DNA of 36,604 nt from JBEKTY01 sp049515555 (GCA_049515555.1 JBEKTY010000079.1:1-36604); one strand, 5' to 3'. Shown: positions 9,002-18,698, counted from the first letter of the stretch. A program made the numbers and translations. Notes: generated by a model from the sequence alone, not told the origin.

Positions 9002-9068
9002 ATACAAGTTGCGATGTTCTCAGGCGTGGTTGGCAAAACGACGGCCACATCCTGTGACGAGGAGTTAC

Positions 9069-10571
9069 ATGGCTAAGCATCGAGCGTTGGTAATCGGCAT
9101 TAGCGAGTATCCTGATCCAGCATGGAAACTCCCTGCGGTGGCCGCAGATGTTCGGGAGATCGCCAAGTTGCTACGTTCTCGCAACAGCACTTTCAAGAAC
9201 GATGAAGTGCTCGTTTTGGCGGACGACGAGGCAACCGCGCCCGCAATTCACAAAGCCTTAAAGGACGTTCTGCGTGCGGCGAAGACCGACCAAACCGTGT
9301 TCGTCTATTTTGCAGGGCATGGGACCGTCGATCCGAGTGACAAGTCATTCTACTTCGTGTCCTACGACACCGCGCTGTCCGATCTTGCCGCGACAGCCGT
9401 TCCCTTGACCGCAATACGGGATTGCTTCGACAAAAGCGCGAGCCAACGTGCATTCCTATGGCTCGACTTTTGCCATAGCGGAGGAATCCTGGCCCGTCGC
9501 CTCGGAACGCCCCCTCTCGACGAGCAACAGGTGCTTCAGCGCACTTTGGAAGTTCTCCAAGGGAAGGGCAAGTTTATCGTCGCGGCTTGTACCCCAGAGC
9601 AAGAGGCGTATGAAAGCGGCACGGTCGGCCACGGACTATTCACGCACGCATTGCTTCGCGGCCTTCAGGGCGATGCGAAAGTGGATGGCGAAGTAACGGC
9701 CAACTCGCTTTACGACTACATTGATCGGACTATGGGAAGCGCAAGGCAGCGGCCTATGATGTTCGGCCACATGACGGGACGTGTCGTGCTGATTCACTAT
9801 GCAGATCGGTCGGGTGGGCCAACTCCTAAGCCCGCAGCCGCGAATGCCGCTTTGACCGTTACCTCATCTGACCGATGGGTATTCTTGGACAAGACGTTTT
9901 TCACGGCTGAACGAGTACGCGAGAACAAGGATGCCACGATCTCCATCGAAGTCGTGGCCCAAGATTCTACGGATGAATCTGCACTCCGCAACCTCCGCGA
10001 CCGCCGTGGGGGTCGCGCCGAACCGATTGGCTTTGCCCACCGCAACAACGGCCTGATTGTTCGCGTGCGCGAAATGGAGGCAACCACGGAAGGCGAGCGG
10101 CAACTATGGACCATTACGCTCGCACCCGAGGATACTCAGCATGGCGGCGCACTCGGAGACGTGACGTACCAGACTCAAGGCAGAACCTATACTCCCGATG
10201 ATCTGGCCAAGTTGCGAGGCGGGCGCATCCTGCTGAATAATCCGCCTCCCGCTCCAGAGCGTCGTGGCTGGAGCGACGATTTGATGTTGGAACATTACAT
10301 CCGTGGCTCGAACGTGCCCATAGACCATTGCATTATCCAGGCCATGTACAAGCAGCATAAGGACAACCCCACGCTGTTCATGCAACTGGCGCGGTTGGCT
10401 GCGGTCTTCTTCCTCAGAGCAAGCGATGTTGTGGCCGAGGTTCTGCACCTGTCCCTCGGCCCGGTAAGCGACGGCACGGTTCACGTCCAATTCAAAGGAC
10501 GTAGACGCCGCGTGTACGACAATGTTGATCCCAAGGTCATCGAGATCGAGGCCGACTGCGTGCTGGAATAG
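9069..10571 (+). CDS. Caspase-like cysteine protease (peptidase C14 family) with unknown C-terminal domain
   Basis: This 500-residue protein starts at ATG 9069, behind GAGGAG with 5-nt spacing; the frame is open further upstream, but no better start is seen. Residues 1-245 form a caspase/metacaspase p20-p10 fold: the first strand RALVIGISEY, catalytic His84 in YFAGHG and catalytic Cys135 in LDFCHSGG. Such enzymes cut after basic or acidic residues and are common effectors in bacterial cell-death and antiphage systems. Residues ~260-500 are a different domain, beginning near TSSDRWVFLDKTFF, with YTPDDLAKLRGGRILLN and ending in RRRRVYDN and EIEADC. I do not know its function; it could sense a trigger or bind a partner. 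It has no signal peptide or membrane helix, so it is cytoplasmic. It follows the zinc-ribbon gene and precedes the cut start of a third gene. Confidence 0.85.
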   Translation: MAKHRALVIGISEYPDPAWKLPAVAADVREIAKLLRSRNSTFKNDEVLVLADDEATAPAIHKALKDVLRAAKTDQTVFVYFAGHGTVDPSDKSFYFVSYDTALSDLAATAVPLTAIRDCFDKSASQRAFLWLDFCHSGGILARRLGTPPLDEQQVLQRTLEVLQGKGKFIVAACTPEQEAYESGTVGHGLFTHALLRGLQGDAKVDGEVTANSLYDYIDRTMGSARQRPMMFGHMTGRVVLIHYADRSGGPTPKPAAANAALTVTSSDRWVFLDKTFFTAERVRENKDATISIEVVAQDSTDESALRNLRDRRGGRAEPIGFAHRNNGLIVRVREMEATTEGERQLWTITLAPEDTQHGGALGDVTYQTQGRTYTPDDLAKLRGGRILLNNPPPAPERRGWSDDLMLEHYIRGSNVPIDHCIIQAMYKQHKDNPTLFMQLARLAAVFFLRASDVVAEVLHLSLGPVSDGTVHVQFKGRRRRVYDNVDPKVIEIEADCVLE

Positions 10572-10601
10572 CACCGCCCGCTAGAATAGAGGAGTATTGC
10601 G

Positions 10602-10630
10602 ATGCAGGAACAACTCGTCATAGGAGTGCC
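10602..10630 (+). pseudogene. First codons of a third gene in the caspase unit, cut off
   Basis: AGGAG (10589-10593) is followed 8 nt later by ATG at 10602, reading MQEQLVIGV, 30 nt after the caspase stop. Beyond about codon 9-12 the DNA is the antisense of a beta-propeller gene, so the rest of this gene is missing. The frame continues open to 10829, but that extension is a shadow of the opposite strand. The gene is inferred only from the good ribosome site and position. Confidence 0.4.
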
Positions 10631-12154
10631 ATTGACGCCACAGGATTGCACGAGCAGCTTCTCGCCGCCGACAACCAGAGGCAAGGGAGTGGTATACGAA
10701 TACAGTTCCGATTTCCACAGGGATATGGGCATGACCACGGCGCCCGTCTTGCAATCCAAGGCAACAGCCCCGAGGAGGCTCGGTACCTTGACGACCACCT
10801 TGCCGTCGACCAGGCATGGCGAGGCGCAATAGCCGTGTTCAGGATGCTTGATGTCGAGTACGGTCGTCCATTTCCGGTTGCCGGCCAGGTCGAAGCAGGC
10901 GACCACGCCCGGACCGTACAAGGCATATACGAAGTGTCCGTCGCTGACAGGGGTTGGCGCGGCGTCGCCCGCCTCGCAGCCGCTTTGGCCGGGATACTTC
11001 TTGGAATTCATTTTCTTCAAAAGCGCGTTGATCTTCTTGGCCTGCTTCGACAGCTCTTCGCGTGCATTGTGGTCGGGGACGTGCTTGTCCGGGTCGTCAC
11101 AGTAGGCATTGAGCGCGTCGTTGATCTTCACCGACAGCTTATCGATCTCCGCGAAGACCTTCGAATTCTCTTGGCGCTCCCCAGGCGTGGCCGCATCGGC
11201 ATACGAGTTGTGCTTGGCCCACAGCACCTTGCCGTCCTTGGCGGAAATACAGAGCAGCGCGCCGGCCTCGGCCTGCACGAAGAGCTTCTCGCCCACGAGG
11301 ATGGGCGACCCTACGCCGGGGCCGTGGTCGAACATCGGCGTCGACCAGAGGATGTTCTTGCTCTCGTAGTCGCTCTTTTCAGTGCCGAACAGTGCGGCAT
11401 TGCAGTGCCACTGAACCACGCCCTTGCTCCAGCCGGTATCATCCAGAGGGGCGACCCGCAGCAGGAGTCGGTTCCAGCCCTTCTCGATGGGAAGCTCCAG
11501 GTGAAAGCCGCACTGCAAGCCGGTAACGGCAAAACCGCCCAGAGCCTTCCCGTTCACCCAGATCCTCGCGGTGCCACTGAGCATGGTGTTCAGGAAGACA
11601 GGCTTGCCTTTGGCGGAATAGATCCACGCGTGGGCGTAAGCGACAAACCCCTTCGCGTCCTTCGCGACCTCTTGGTACATCGGCCGGAAGTCAAGATACG
11701 GATTGTCAAGCGTAACGGCCTTCCACTGGAGGTTACCCAGCTTGTCGCCCGCATCGGGCGCGAGCTCGGCCTCGTTGGTCCCGAAATCGTCTTTTGCGGC
11801 CTTTCCATTGGGGATGGGTACGGGGCCCAGTGTGAGCCAGTCCCGGATCACACCATCGGGCATCGGTTTGCCTTTTTAGCCGGGCCCGGGTTTCCTCGCC
11901 TGGGTGCTGAGATCCTTGACCGCCGTGGACAGCCGGCCCCACGCCACGGGCGGCTCGGCAGCCGGATATCGCCCTCCTCCATCGCCACGCCAGCCGATCG
12001 GATGGTCCGGGGAAGGCTGGAAGTCCGGCGAGCCGAGCGACGCCTTGTCCAACGGCTCCGCGTCGCTCGACTGCGCTTGGGTGGAGAGAAAACAGGTTAA
12101 TGCAAGTAGTACGCCGGCCGCGAGCATTGCGGAGAAGACACGTGTGCGAGCCAT
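10629..12154 (-). pseudogene. Exported PQQ-like beta-propeller protein: internal stop codon and missing 3' end
   Basis: The start is ATG 12154, behind AAGGA on the minus strand, with a signal peptide (MARTRVFSAMLAAG to STQAQ). The frame runs to ARKPGPG, then meets TAA (11876-11878), and resumes in the same frame with KGKPMPDGVIRDWLTLGP. A single base change of a Lys codon would explain it. The downstream part has a jelly-roll-like section (ARIWVNGKALGGF) and PQQ-like blades (SAKDGKVLWAKHN, DLAGNRKWTTV, DCKTGAVV). After EKLLVQSCGVNGTP it runs into the antisense of the caspase unit, so the remaining blades are lost; the join lies between 10611 and 10640. With both lesions the gene is very likely dead. 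Intact relatives would be exported scaffold or sensor proteins like the two full-length propeller genes here. Confidence 0.65.
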
Positions 12155-12271
12155 GGTCAACGTCCTTCTTTTTCCCAGTGTGTTTCATCTCGACTAAGAA
12201 CACAATATGAAAATGTCCAGGCTCGCCTGCTGGAAAGTGCCGCACCACCTCGCTAACATGGGAGGACCGAT

Positions 12272-12290
12272 GCTCGGAGCATTTCCGAGC
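12272..12290. repeat. Inverted repeat between divergent secreted-protein genes
   Basis: GCTCGGA (12272-12278) and TCCGAGC (12284-12290) form a perfect 7-bp stem with a 5-base loop. It sits between the minus-strand beta-propeller start (12154) and the plus-strand CBM9-like start (12343). It could be an operator shared by the divergent genes or a 5' UTR hairpin. Confidence 0.35.
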
Positions 12291-12342
12291 GGAAGTTATA
12301 TAGGAAATCCTGGGTTACATGAACATGCGGAGGAGTTCGCGC

Positions 12343-12555
12343 ATGAGTACGCCGTATCGTAGCTGGTGTCGCACCGTGGTACCGGCAACCATCGCGTTGG
12401 CAGCGTCGTGGATGAGTGCGGGCGTGAGTTGGGCCGAGACCGGTCTGGGGCGGCATAAGCAACTCTATGCCGTGCCCGCTCCCGGCCACGTCACCATCGA
12501 CGGCAAGCTCGACGATTGGGATCTCTCCGGCCAGATGGAGATGTTCACTCCTTGA
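12343..12555 (+). pseudogene. N-terminal piece of an exported CBM9-like domain protein
   Basis: The start is ATG 12343, preceded by GGAGGAG (12329-12335); another ATG at 12319 is in frame but overlaps that site. Residues 1-36 are a signal peptide (VVPATIALAASWMSAGVSWAE). The next 30 (LYAVPAPGHVTIDGKLDDWDLSG, quoted in parts: VTIDGKLDDWD) match the beginning of CBM9-like/DOMON-type carbohydrate-binding domains, which normally run for about 170-200 residues. Here the frame stops after QMEMFTP at TGA 12553. The similarity ends at MEMF, so a join near 12545 has removed nearly the whole protein. The leftover 70-residue product would be secreted but cannot fold as a CBM. Its stop region supplies the ribosome site of the next gene. 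Confidence 0.6.
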
Positions 12556-12567
12556 AGGGACAAAGAA

Positions 12568-15015
12568 ATGAAAAGGAAAGGTACTAAGGGACGAATCATG
12601 CGGTTCATGGCGGGTTGGCTTCTGCTGGTCACCGCATCGACGGCTTGGGCGAATCCGCCGGAGGTATCTTACGTTCATCCCGACTATCCGACGGCTGGCC
12701 CACGTCTGATAACAGGCGAAGGATTCCCGCCGGCCAGTTCCGAATTAGAAGTGCTCTGTTGGCGTCCGCCGGAGAACAAGGAGGAGGTGGAAGCCGGTTT
12801 GCAGGCGTGGACCCAGGGCCAGCCACCTCCGTGGCCCGCGGAGCCGCCCAAGGATGCCACGCGCGTGCCGGTGCTCGATAGCGAAGCGCAGACTGCCGTC
12901 GCGGCACTCAAAGGTGTCGTCATGTGGGTGCGAACTCCGAAGGGGGTTTCCCAGCCCTTTGCCTACGATCTGGCCATGCCGTGGTGGCTTCTGGAAAATG
13001 AGGTCCAGCCCGGCGACATCGTGGTTCTTGGAGGGCGGGGCTTGCGGGCGATTTATCGGCAGGATGCGGTCGCGCTGCTGGCGGAGGGCAAGGCCATGCG
13101 GCTTACACCCATCCAGCCGCGGTGCGATTACCGCACGATGGACGACAACGTGATGTTTCTGCCGCTGCCGCCCGACCTTACACCCGGTCGCTATCGGGTC
13201 GTTGTCCACAATGGGAACGGTGGGCGCTTCGGTTGGCGTGACGGCGGTTGGCTCACCGTTGTGGCGAAGGACACAAAGAAGCCGCCACGGTTCGACGTAC
13301 GCGATTTCGGCGCGAAAGGCGACGATGAGAAACCTGACACGGAAGCGATCGCCAAGGCGCTCGAAGCGGCAGGGAAAGTCAAGGGCGTCGTTTTCTTCCC
13401 GCCAGGCCGCTGGCTCACCGAGGAAACCTTGGTAGTGCCCGAAGGTGTCACGCTCTGCGGCGCGGGCCGCGACCTGTCGGTCATCGAAGGCGTGGGCGAA
13501 CCGTCCAAACCAGGCGCACAGACCACGGCCCTGGTGCATCCCGGCAGCCGCGTCACTTTGGAGCGGCTCGCGTTCGAGGGGGTGGTCTATCGCGGGCCGG
13601 GGGCGTACTGGGAGGGTCTGATCGTGGGAGCACCTGTCCCCGGCGGGCTGCATCACGTGACCATCCGCCAGTGCCGCATCGTCGGGGCGGAGGTTCGGGC
13701 AAGCGACCGACGCGGTTTCTGGCCGGAAGTCGCCCACGCCCGGGGAGCTTACCGCCTGGCGCTGGCACTTGCCGAGGGCCATCACCATCATGTGCTCGAC
13801 AACGACATCGTCGGTCCCGTCAGCGGTGGCGGCGTGTACGATCCGCTTTGGCGCAATGAGTGGACGGGCAACGTGATTCACGGCGGCGGCTCGGGTGACA
13901 TGGTCTCACTGAGTCTCCTTATGGAGGAATCGCTGGTCGATGCCAACCGGCTGGTCGATGCCCCGGGGCGGTTCCTGGTCAACAGCCCCTGGCACACCAT
14001 AATCCGCTACAACGAAGTAAAGGACATGTGGCGGGGCTCTTGGGCAAACGCCGAGGAAACCTACCTGCAACATGGTGGTGCGAACGACGGCGCCGACTGG
14101 TGTCCGAAGACTTTCGACACCGCCAGCGCCGCCACCCGTACCACGCTGACCGACGCCCGACGTAAGTGGAAAGCGAACGTGTATCGCGGCGCCTGTGTGC
14201 TGATCACCGCCGGCCGCGGCTTCGGTCAATGGCGACGGGTCACGGCCAACGACCCCGCCACCCTGACCCTCGCCTCGCCGTGGCGCGTCGTACCCGATGC
14301 CACGAGCGAATACTGCGTGGAGAAATTCTTTGTTGAGAACACTTACTTTGCCAACGTGAACGACACGCCGGGCCGACTGAGCCTGTGGCTCGATTGCATC
14401 GGCTGCCTGGTCGACTCGCACCGCGACGTCTTCAGCGGCGGCATGGACGTCTGGGGCGGCGAGAACACGAGTCCCAAGGCTGTGGAGCACCAGCCCGGCA
14501 AGCCGAACTTCTACCCATCGTTCTACAACCACTTCGCGCGCTGTTGGCTGGACGGGGCGCCGGCTTGGTTCTATTGCGATGTCCACAAGGACGCCACGCC
14601 ACGCGGCCCAATTCTCTTTGGCTGCCGCATGACGGAGTGCATGGCCAACCGGGCCCATGCCGCCCGCACGGGCTTTGCGATGCAACACCCCTACAGTGGC
14701 GCGGTGAGCGTGGGCGGCCATGTGCCTCGCGAACTGGCCGAGCCGCAGTCGGAACGTGTCGGACCGAGCCACACCATTGTGGCCAACAACTCGCTGAGTT
14801 GGACGCCGGTGGGCGTGACGGTGGGCCAATTTGCACGGAAGACTTTCGTCGTGGGCAACACCTTCGAAGGCGTCGAACAGCCGCTTCTCGACTGGGGATT
14901 GCGGACCTTCTTCCTGGGCAATACCCGGCAGCGTCTCGACCCGCAAGGCCACCGCCAGGAGCCGCTTGCCGACGTACGCGGCGAGCGAGAATTGCGCACT
15001 GGCGGGAACCGTTGA
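12568..15015 (+). CDS. Secreted right-handed beta-helix protein (pectate-lyase superfamily)
   Basis: The protein has 815 residues from ATG 12568, which follows GAAGGGA with 7-nt spacing; ATG 12598 with its own AAGGGA is equally possible and gives a shorter signal peptide. After the signal peptide (WLLLVTASTAWA) comes an IPT/TIG-like segment (VSYVHPDYPTAGPRLITG). From about residue 245 there is a pectate-lyase-3-type beta-helix start: FDVRDFGAKGDD, DTEAIAKALEAAG, VFFPPGRWLTEETL and VTLCGAGRDLSVI. The following ~500 residues have the repeating short strands of a parallel beta-helix (HHHHVLDNDIVG, WTGNVIHGGG, VVGNTFEG). This superfamily includes pectate lyases and GH28/GH55-type hydrolases acting on polysaccharides. 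Catalytic residues cannot be assigned here, so the substrate is unknown. The gene looks intact, although it directly follows a broken gene. Confidence 0.75.
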   Translation: MKRKGTKGRIMRFMAGWLLLVTASTAWANPPEVSYVHPDYPTAGPRLITGEGFPPASSELEVLCWRPPENKEEVEAGLQAWTQGQPPPWPAEPPKDATRVPVLDSEAQTAVAALKGVVMWVRTPKGVSQPFAYDLAMPWWLLENEVQPGDIVVLGGRGLRAIYRQDAVALLAEGKAMRLTPIQPRCDYRTMDDNVMFLPLPPDLTPGRYRVVVHNGNGGRFGWRDGGWLTVVAKDTKKPPRFDVRDFGAKGDDEKPDTEAIAKALEAAGKVKGVVFFPPGRWLTEETLVVPEGVTLCGAGRDLSVIEGVGEPSKPGAQTTALVHPGSRVTLERLAFEGVVYRGPGAYWEGLIVGAPVPGGLHHVTIRQCRIVGAEVRASDRRGFWPEVAHARGAYRLALALAEGHHHHVLDNDIVGPVSGGGVYDPLWRNEWTGNVIHGGGSGDMVSLSLLMEESLVDANRLVDAPGRFLVNSPWHTIIRYNEVKDMWRGSWANAEETYLQHGGANDGADWCPKTFDTASAATRTTLTDARRKWKANVYRGACVLITAGRGFGQWRRVTANDPATLTLASPWRVVPDATSEYCVEKFFVENTYFANVNDTPGRLSLWLDCIGCLVDSHRDVFSGGMDVWGGENTSPKAVEHQPGKPNFYPSFYNHFARCWLDGAPAWFYCDVHKDATPRGPILFGCRMTECMANRAHAARTGFAMQHPYSGAVSVGGHVPRELAEPQSERVGPSHTIVANNSLSWTPVGVTVGQFARKTFVVGNTFEGVEQPLLDWGLRTFFLGNTRQRLDPQGHRQEPLADVRGERELRTGGNR

Positions 15016-15917
15016 GACGGATACGCATGTGCGTACGACACATCACGGATTCAGAGGATAAGATTGGCACGAGGAACTATACGATGTGCCGAATATCTGT
15101 TCTGGTCGTTTCCTGAGTTGCATTGGCCGCTTCCACTTCGGCAGAGAACATCGTCTTTCGGCTCTATGCCGGTGTGGCACAATTGAAGCTGTACTTTCAT
15201 CCCCACGCAACCCGACCGCCAGCCATGGCTTCCACTCGATCAATCGTTCGGAAATCTTCAGTTTGCTTTAGCCATCCTTGGCGATCGCATCATGTACATT
15301 ATGAAAGACGTTTCTGTTTATCCATCGTCAGGCACGCCGTTGCCGTGGTCTGACGATGCCGCCCTTCGGCAGCCACGCCGGCCCCGGACGATACGACATC
15401 GGGTCGTGGGAACATAACTACTTTTCGCAATAAACCTTGATTGCTGCCCTGTCTTCATGGTCGTCGCAGTTTCTTGACCCTACGCGCATTTGTCGTCGGC
15501 CGCTTCCGGACGGTATTATTGCCAAGCACAGCCGTAAACTTTCATGCTCGGCGACGTTCTTTCACGATTCGCGGTTACCGAAGACGTCAGTTCGCTCGGC
15601 TAGACTGTCCTTTGAGTAGGCGAAACCTACCGCTGTCAGCAATACATGACATTGCAGCGCGCTGCCTGAGACGGATTCTCCTTCTCGCTTCGGTCCTTGG
15701 CAGGCTCGTCTTGCACGCCATGCCACCTCCAAGGTTGCTGCTGACGGAAACTGCTCGACGTTCAAGGGCCTTCGGGCACACACTTCCCTGTTTCCCCGTT
15801 CTCACGAACGTCGATTCTGGCGCCGAGAGAGCCCTCCACCGTAGGGACAAAAACTCGACGGACCAGCACACCCTTTCATGCCCTGCCAGCCGGGCATCGC
15901 TGCTGACTTCCCATGTG
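15016..15917. other. About 0.9 kb without a recognisable gene
   Basis: The stretch lies between the 3' ends of the convergent beta-helix and double beta-propeller genes. Open frames of up to ~200 codons occur, but they lack ribosome sites, are Arg/Ser/Leu-rich in a way typical of shadow frames, and match nothing I know. The DNA looks less GC-rich than its neighbours. The only clear structure is the 9-bp inverted repeat at 15323-15358. Confidence 0.5.
15323..15358. repeat. 9-bp inverted repeat in a gene-free region
   Basis: CATCGTCAG (15323-15331) and CTGACGATG (15350-15358) pair perfectly. The 18-base spacer holds a further CACG/CGTG pair, giving a stem of about 13 base pairs. It lies between convergent genes, where a bidirectional terminator is plausible, but no T-run follows on either strand. 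A structured RNA or a protein site is also possible. Confidence 0.4.
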
Positions 15918-18698
15918 TTACCGGTCGGAAGGAGCCTTTTGCGGCGATTTGAGGTCGTAGCAGTAGATCGCTTTTGCGTCGCGGGCGTAAAGTCTTCCGT
16001 CCGCCAGAGCCGGGTGCGACTGGGTCTTCCCGCATAGTTTCATCTTGCCGAGCAGTTCGAACTTCCCCGCCTTCGCCGCCAGAAGGGCCAACCAGCCTTC
16101 CTCATTCAGGACCAGTAGTCGCCCGTTGCCGCCGATAAGCATCGTGAAGCCCGTGACGGCCTGTTCGTTGGACTCCTCCCAAACGGTCTTCAGGGTACTG
16201 GCATCGAGGCACAGCAGATTGCTGCTTCCGCCGAAGACCCGGCCGTCCAGGCAAACTGGCGTGGACATGTCCGGCGTTAAGTCCTCGTTTGCCGCCACTG
16301 GTTTGGGGACCATTTTGCCCCCGATTTCAAATGCGTAGAGCCTCGCGCCATTGTTCTCCGTAGCCACAAAGAGTTTTCCCTCCACAGCCAGCGGCGTGCC
16401 GACGTTGTAGTCGTTAGCGTTCTTGGGTCGGACGTCCCACAGTCTCTTCCCGGTGGCCAGATCCCATCCGGCCAGCTCGGGACCGTCATAGCCGACGATC
16501 TGGACGACCCCGCCGAACGTGCCGACGATGAAACTCGCGTGCGGTTGCCCCTCACCCCGCGTTTGCCAAATCGTTGCCCCGGTCTGCGGATCGAGGGCCG
16601 CGATGCCGGCCGCCGGTCCCATCGGGCTGACGATGAGTTTGCCGTTGGCGATGATCGGCGAAGAGCAGTGGCCCCAGGTCGGGACCCGCGCCTGGAACGC
16701 CCGAGTGAAACTCCGCTTCCAGAGCCCGGTGCCCCGGGCAAGGTCCAGGCAGCAACACTCGCCAACGGCGCTCAGGCTATAGACGCGACCGTCGTGAATC
16801 AGCGGCGTGGCGCGAGGCCCGTTTCCACCGTCCATCTGAGCTGTATTGCCCACGGAGTAGATCCACAGCAGTTCGCCCGTCTCGGCCGCGAAACAGCGGA
16901 CCTGGTCTTCTTCCCCGACATGACAGGCGGCCACGACAAATCCGCACGCCACCGAAACCCCGGCCGGACTCGTGCTGGCCAACGGCTGTTTCCAAAGGAG
17001 TTTCTTTTCGGGCAATTGCGCGGGCACGTCGGGTGAGAGACCGTCGCGGTCGGCCCCACGCCACTGAGGCCAGTTATGCACCGTCGGCGGCCGAACGGCG
17101 GGCGGGGTAGCGACGACAATGGTGGCAGGCATCTTGGTCTCGACCGGCCCAGGGCTCGCTTTCACCGACTCAGGTGGAACTGGTGTCTTCTCTGCTTTCG
17201 GCGTCCGCGGTGACGAGGCCGATTTGCTCTCAACATGCGCGGCGGGGCCGATGTGGCCGACTTTCACGCACACCAATTCCCAAGAAGTCTTGAGATACAT
17301 TCGGCCGCGCGTCACCACAGGCATGATCCAGTCATTGAGCGAGCCTTCCTCTTTGTGGAAGTTTTCCAGCCTTCCACGTTCCCGGTAGCCCTCGGGCGTC
17401 GCCTCGACCAGCCTCACATTGTCATAGGAACGCACGAAGAGTAAACCGTCGACAAGGCTCAGCGACATGCCCCAGCGAAAGCCGGGCTTCTCCCAGACGA
17501 TCCGCCCGGTCTTGGGTTCGAGGCACATGAGGTTGGCCGTCGACTTGTCGAGCTGGCCGGAGTTGAATCGGCCGCCGCCGAAACCGTAGAGATAACCTTC
17601 GTAAGGCACGAAGCTGGAGACCTCGGAGGAGAACGGGTAGACCTCCTTCTCCCAGAGTTCTCGCGTCGCAAACGGTGGCTTGCCGCGATCCACTACCAGC
17701 ATGTGGCAGTGCTCTTCCTGGGCCATGTTCAGAATCAGGTTATCCATGAGCACGGGAGGGAACCGCGTCGGCCCGCCGCATTTTTGGTGTTTATGAAACC
17801 AGACCTGCTTGCCGTCAGTGATGCGCAGGGCACCCAGGCCCAGGTTGTAGCCGAAAACGGCGCAGGGCTCACCGGCGAACAGCATGACGGCCGGAGTCCC
17901 CCCGATTCCGCCGAACGTCCCCTTGCAGGGCGGTGGGTAGAACTTCCAAAGTTCCTTGCCGGTTGCCACGTCGAGCGCCACGCAGAACTGCCGAAACGAG
18001 CCGCCATGGACGATCACCGTATTGCCGAAGACCAGCGGCGATCCGCAGAACCCTTTCCATTCGCCTTTGCCCGGCAACATATAGTCGGTGTAGAGGTCCC
18101 TGGCCCAGACCTTCTTGCCCGTCGCACGGTCGGCGCAACACAAGGTTCCCATGGCGCCCAGGGCAAAGACGCGGTTTGCGGTCACCGCCGGGGTGGCTCG
18201 CGGCCCACCTACGCCCCAGCCGAAACCCTCGTACTCGCGCGTGGAGAACTTCAATCTCCATTTCTCCTTGCCGGTGGCCGTGTCTACGCAGCTCAGGGCT
18301 TCCTCATTGGTCCAGCCTTCAGCCGTTTCCAGATAGACATCGCTACCCCAAACAGCCGGCGCGCCGAGGCCGCGGCCAACCTTGGTGCGCCAGAGAATTG
18401 CTGGGCCGCCCGCGGGCCACTGGCGATCGAGGCCCTTCTCCATCGAAACGCCGTTGCGATGCGGTCCGCCCCACTGCGGCCATTCGCCCGGAGCGTCCGG
18501 CGACAGGGTTTTTTCATTGCCATCGGTTGGCACCGCGCCGGCCTCGCCGGCAGCATTTCCGCTGCCGGTGGCTAACGCGGTGGTCACAACGACGATCGCC
18601 ATCCATGTGGATGATGCATGTTCTGCGGCGGCCACCAACCAACAGGCTTGAGGGACTGCGGAGGCAAGCCACCCTCGGACGAAAGGACGTGACGTCAT
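15918..18698 (-). CDS. Exported double PQQ-like beta-propeller protein
   Basis: The protein has 926 residues from ATG 18698, with AGGAG 9 nt upstream; ATG 18704 is in frame but too close to that site. Its start overlaps the stop of the preceding R-subunit remnant by ATGA. A long hydrophobic export segment (about 15-50, AIVVVTTALATGSG) precedes the first propeller, which opens with EWPQWGGPHRNGVS and carries blades such as DTATGKEKWRLKF, DRATGKKVWARDL and DVATGKELWKFYP. A Pro/Lys/Ser linker (about residues 500-540) leads to a second propeller that opens with the paralogous NWPQWRGADRDGLSPD, followed by AAETGELLWIYSV and DLATGKRLWDVRP. The W-P-Q-W-R/G-x-x-R-x-G opening is typical of planctomycete PQQ-like proteins. 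The two halves look like an internal duplication. The exact function is unknown; a role as envelope scaffold or sensor is more likely than a quinoprotein enzyme. Confidence 0.85.
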   Translation of the reverse strand: MTSRPFVRGWLASAVPQACWLVAAAEHASSTWMAIVVVTTALATGSGNAAGEAGAVPTDGNEKTLSPDAPGEWPQWGGPHRNGVSMEKGLDRQWPAGGPAILWRTKVGRGLGAPAVWGSDVYLETAEGWTNEEALSCVDTATGKEKWRLKFSTREYEGFGWGVGGPRATPAVTANRVFALGAMGTLCCADRATGKKVWARDLYTDYMLPGKGEWKGFCGSPLVFGNTVIVHGGSFRQFCVALDVATGKELWKFYPPPCKGTFGGIGGTPAVMLFAGEPCAVFGYNLGLGALRITDGKQVWFHKHQKCGGPTRFPPVLMDNLILNMAQEEHCHMLVVDRGKPPFATRELWEKEVYPFSSEVSSFVPYEGYLYGFGGGRFNSGQLDKSTANLMCLEPKTGRIVWEKPGFRWGMSLSLVDGLLFVRSYDNVRLVEATPEGYRERGRLENFHKEEGSLNDWIMPVVTRGRMYLKTSWELVCVKVGHIGPAAHVESKSASSPRTPKAEKTPVPPESVKASPGPVETKMPATIVVATPPAVRPPTVHNWPQWRGADRDGLSPDVPAQLPEKKLLWKQPLASTSPAGVSVACGFVVAACHVGEEDQVRCFAAETGELLWIYSVGNTAQMDGGNGPRATPLIHDGRVYSLSAVGECCCLDLARGTGLWKRSFTRAFQARVPTWGHCSSPIIANGKLIVSPMGPAAGIAALDPQTGATIWQTRGEGQPHASFIVGTFGGVVQIVGYDGPELAGWDLATGKRLWDVRPKNANDYNVGTPLAVEGKLFVATENNGARLYAFEIGGKMVPKPVAANEDLTPDMSTPVCLDGRVFGGSSNLLCLDASTLKTVWEESNEQAVTGFTMLIGGNGRLLVLNEEGWLALLAAKAGKFELLGKMKLCGKTQSHPALADGRLYARDAKAIYCYDLKSPQKAPSDR

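Noticed and set aside
10646..12100. Plus-strand frame of 484 codons opposite the broken beta-propeller gene
   Set aside because: The minus strand carries signal peptide and propeller motifs; the plus frame has low-complexity composition and no start signal.
15441..16037. 198-codon plus frame in the gene-free region
   Set aside because: It is rich in Arg, Leu and Ser, has no ribosome site and runs into the 3' end of the opposite gene; no family resemblance.
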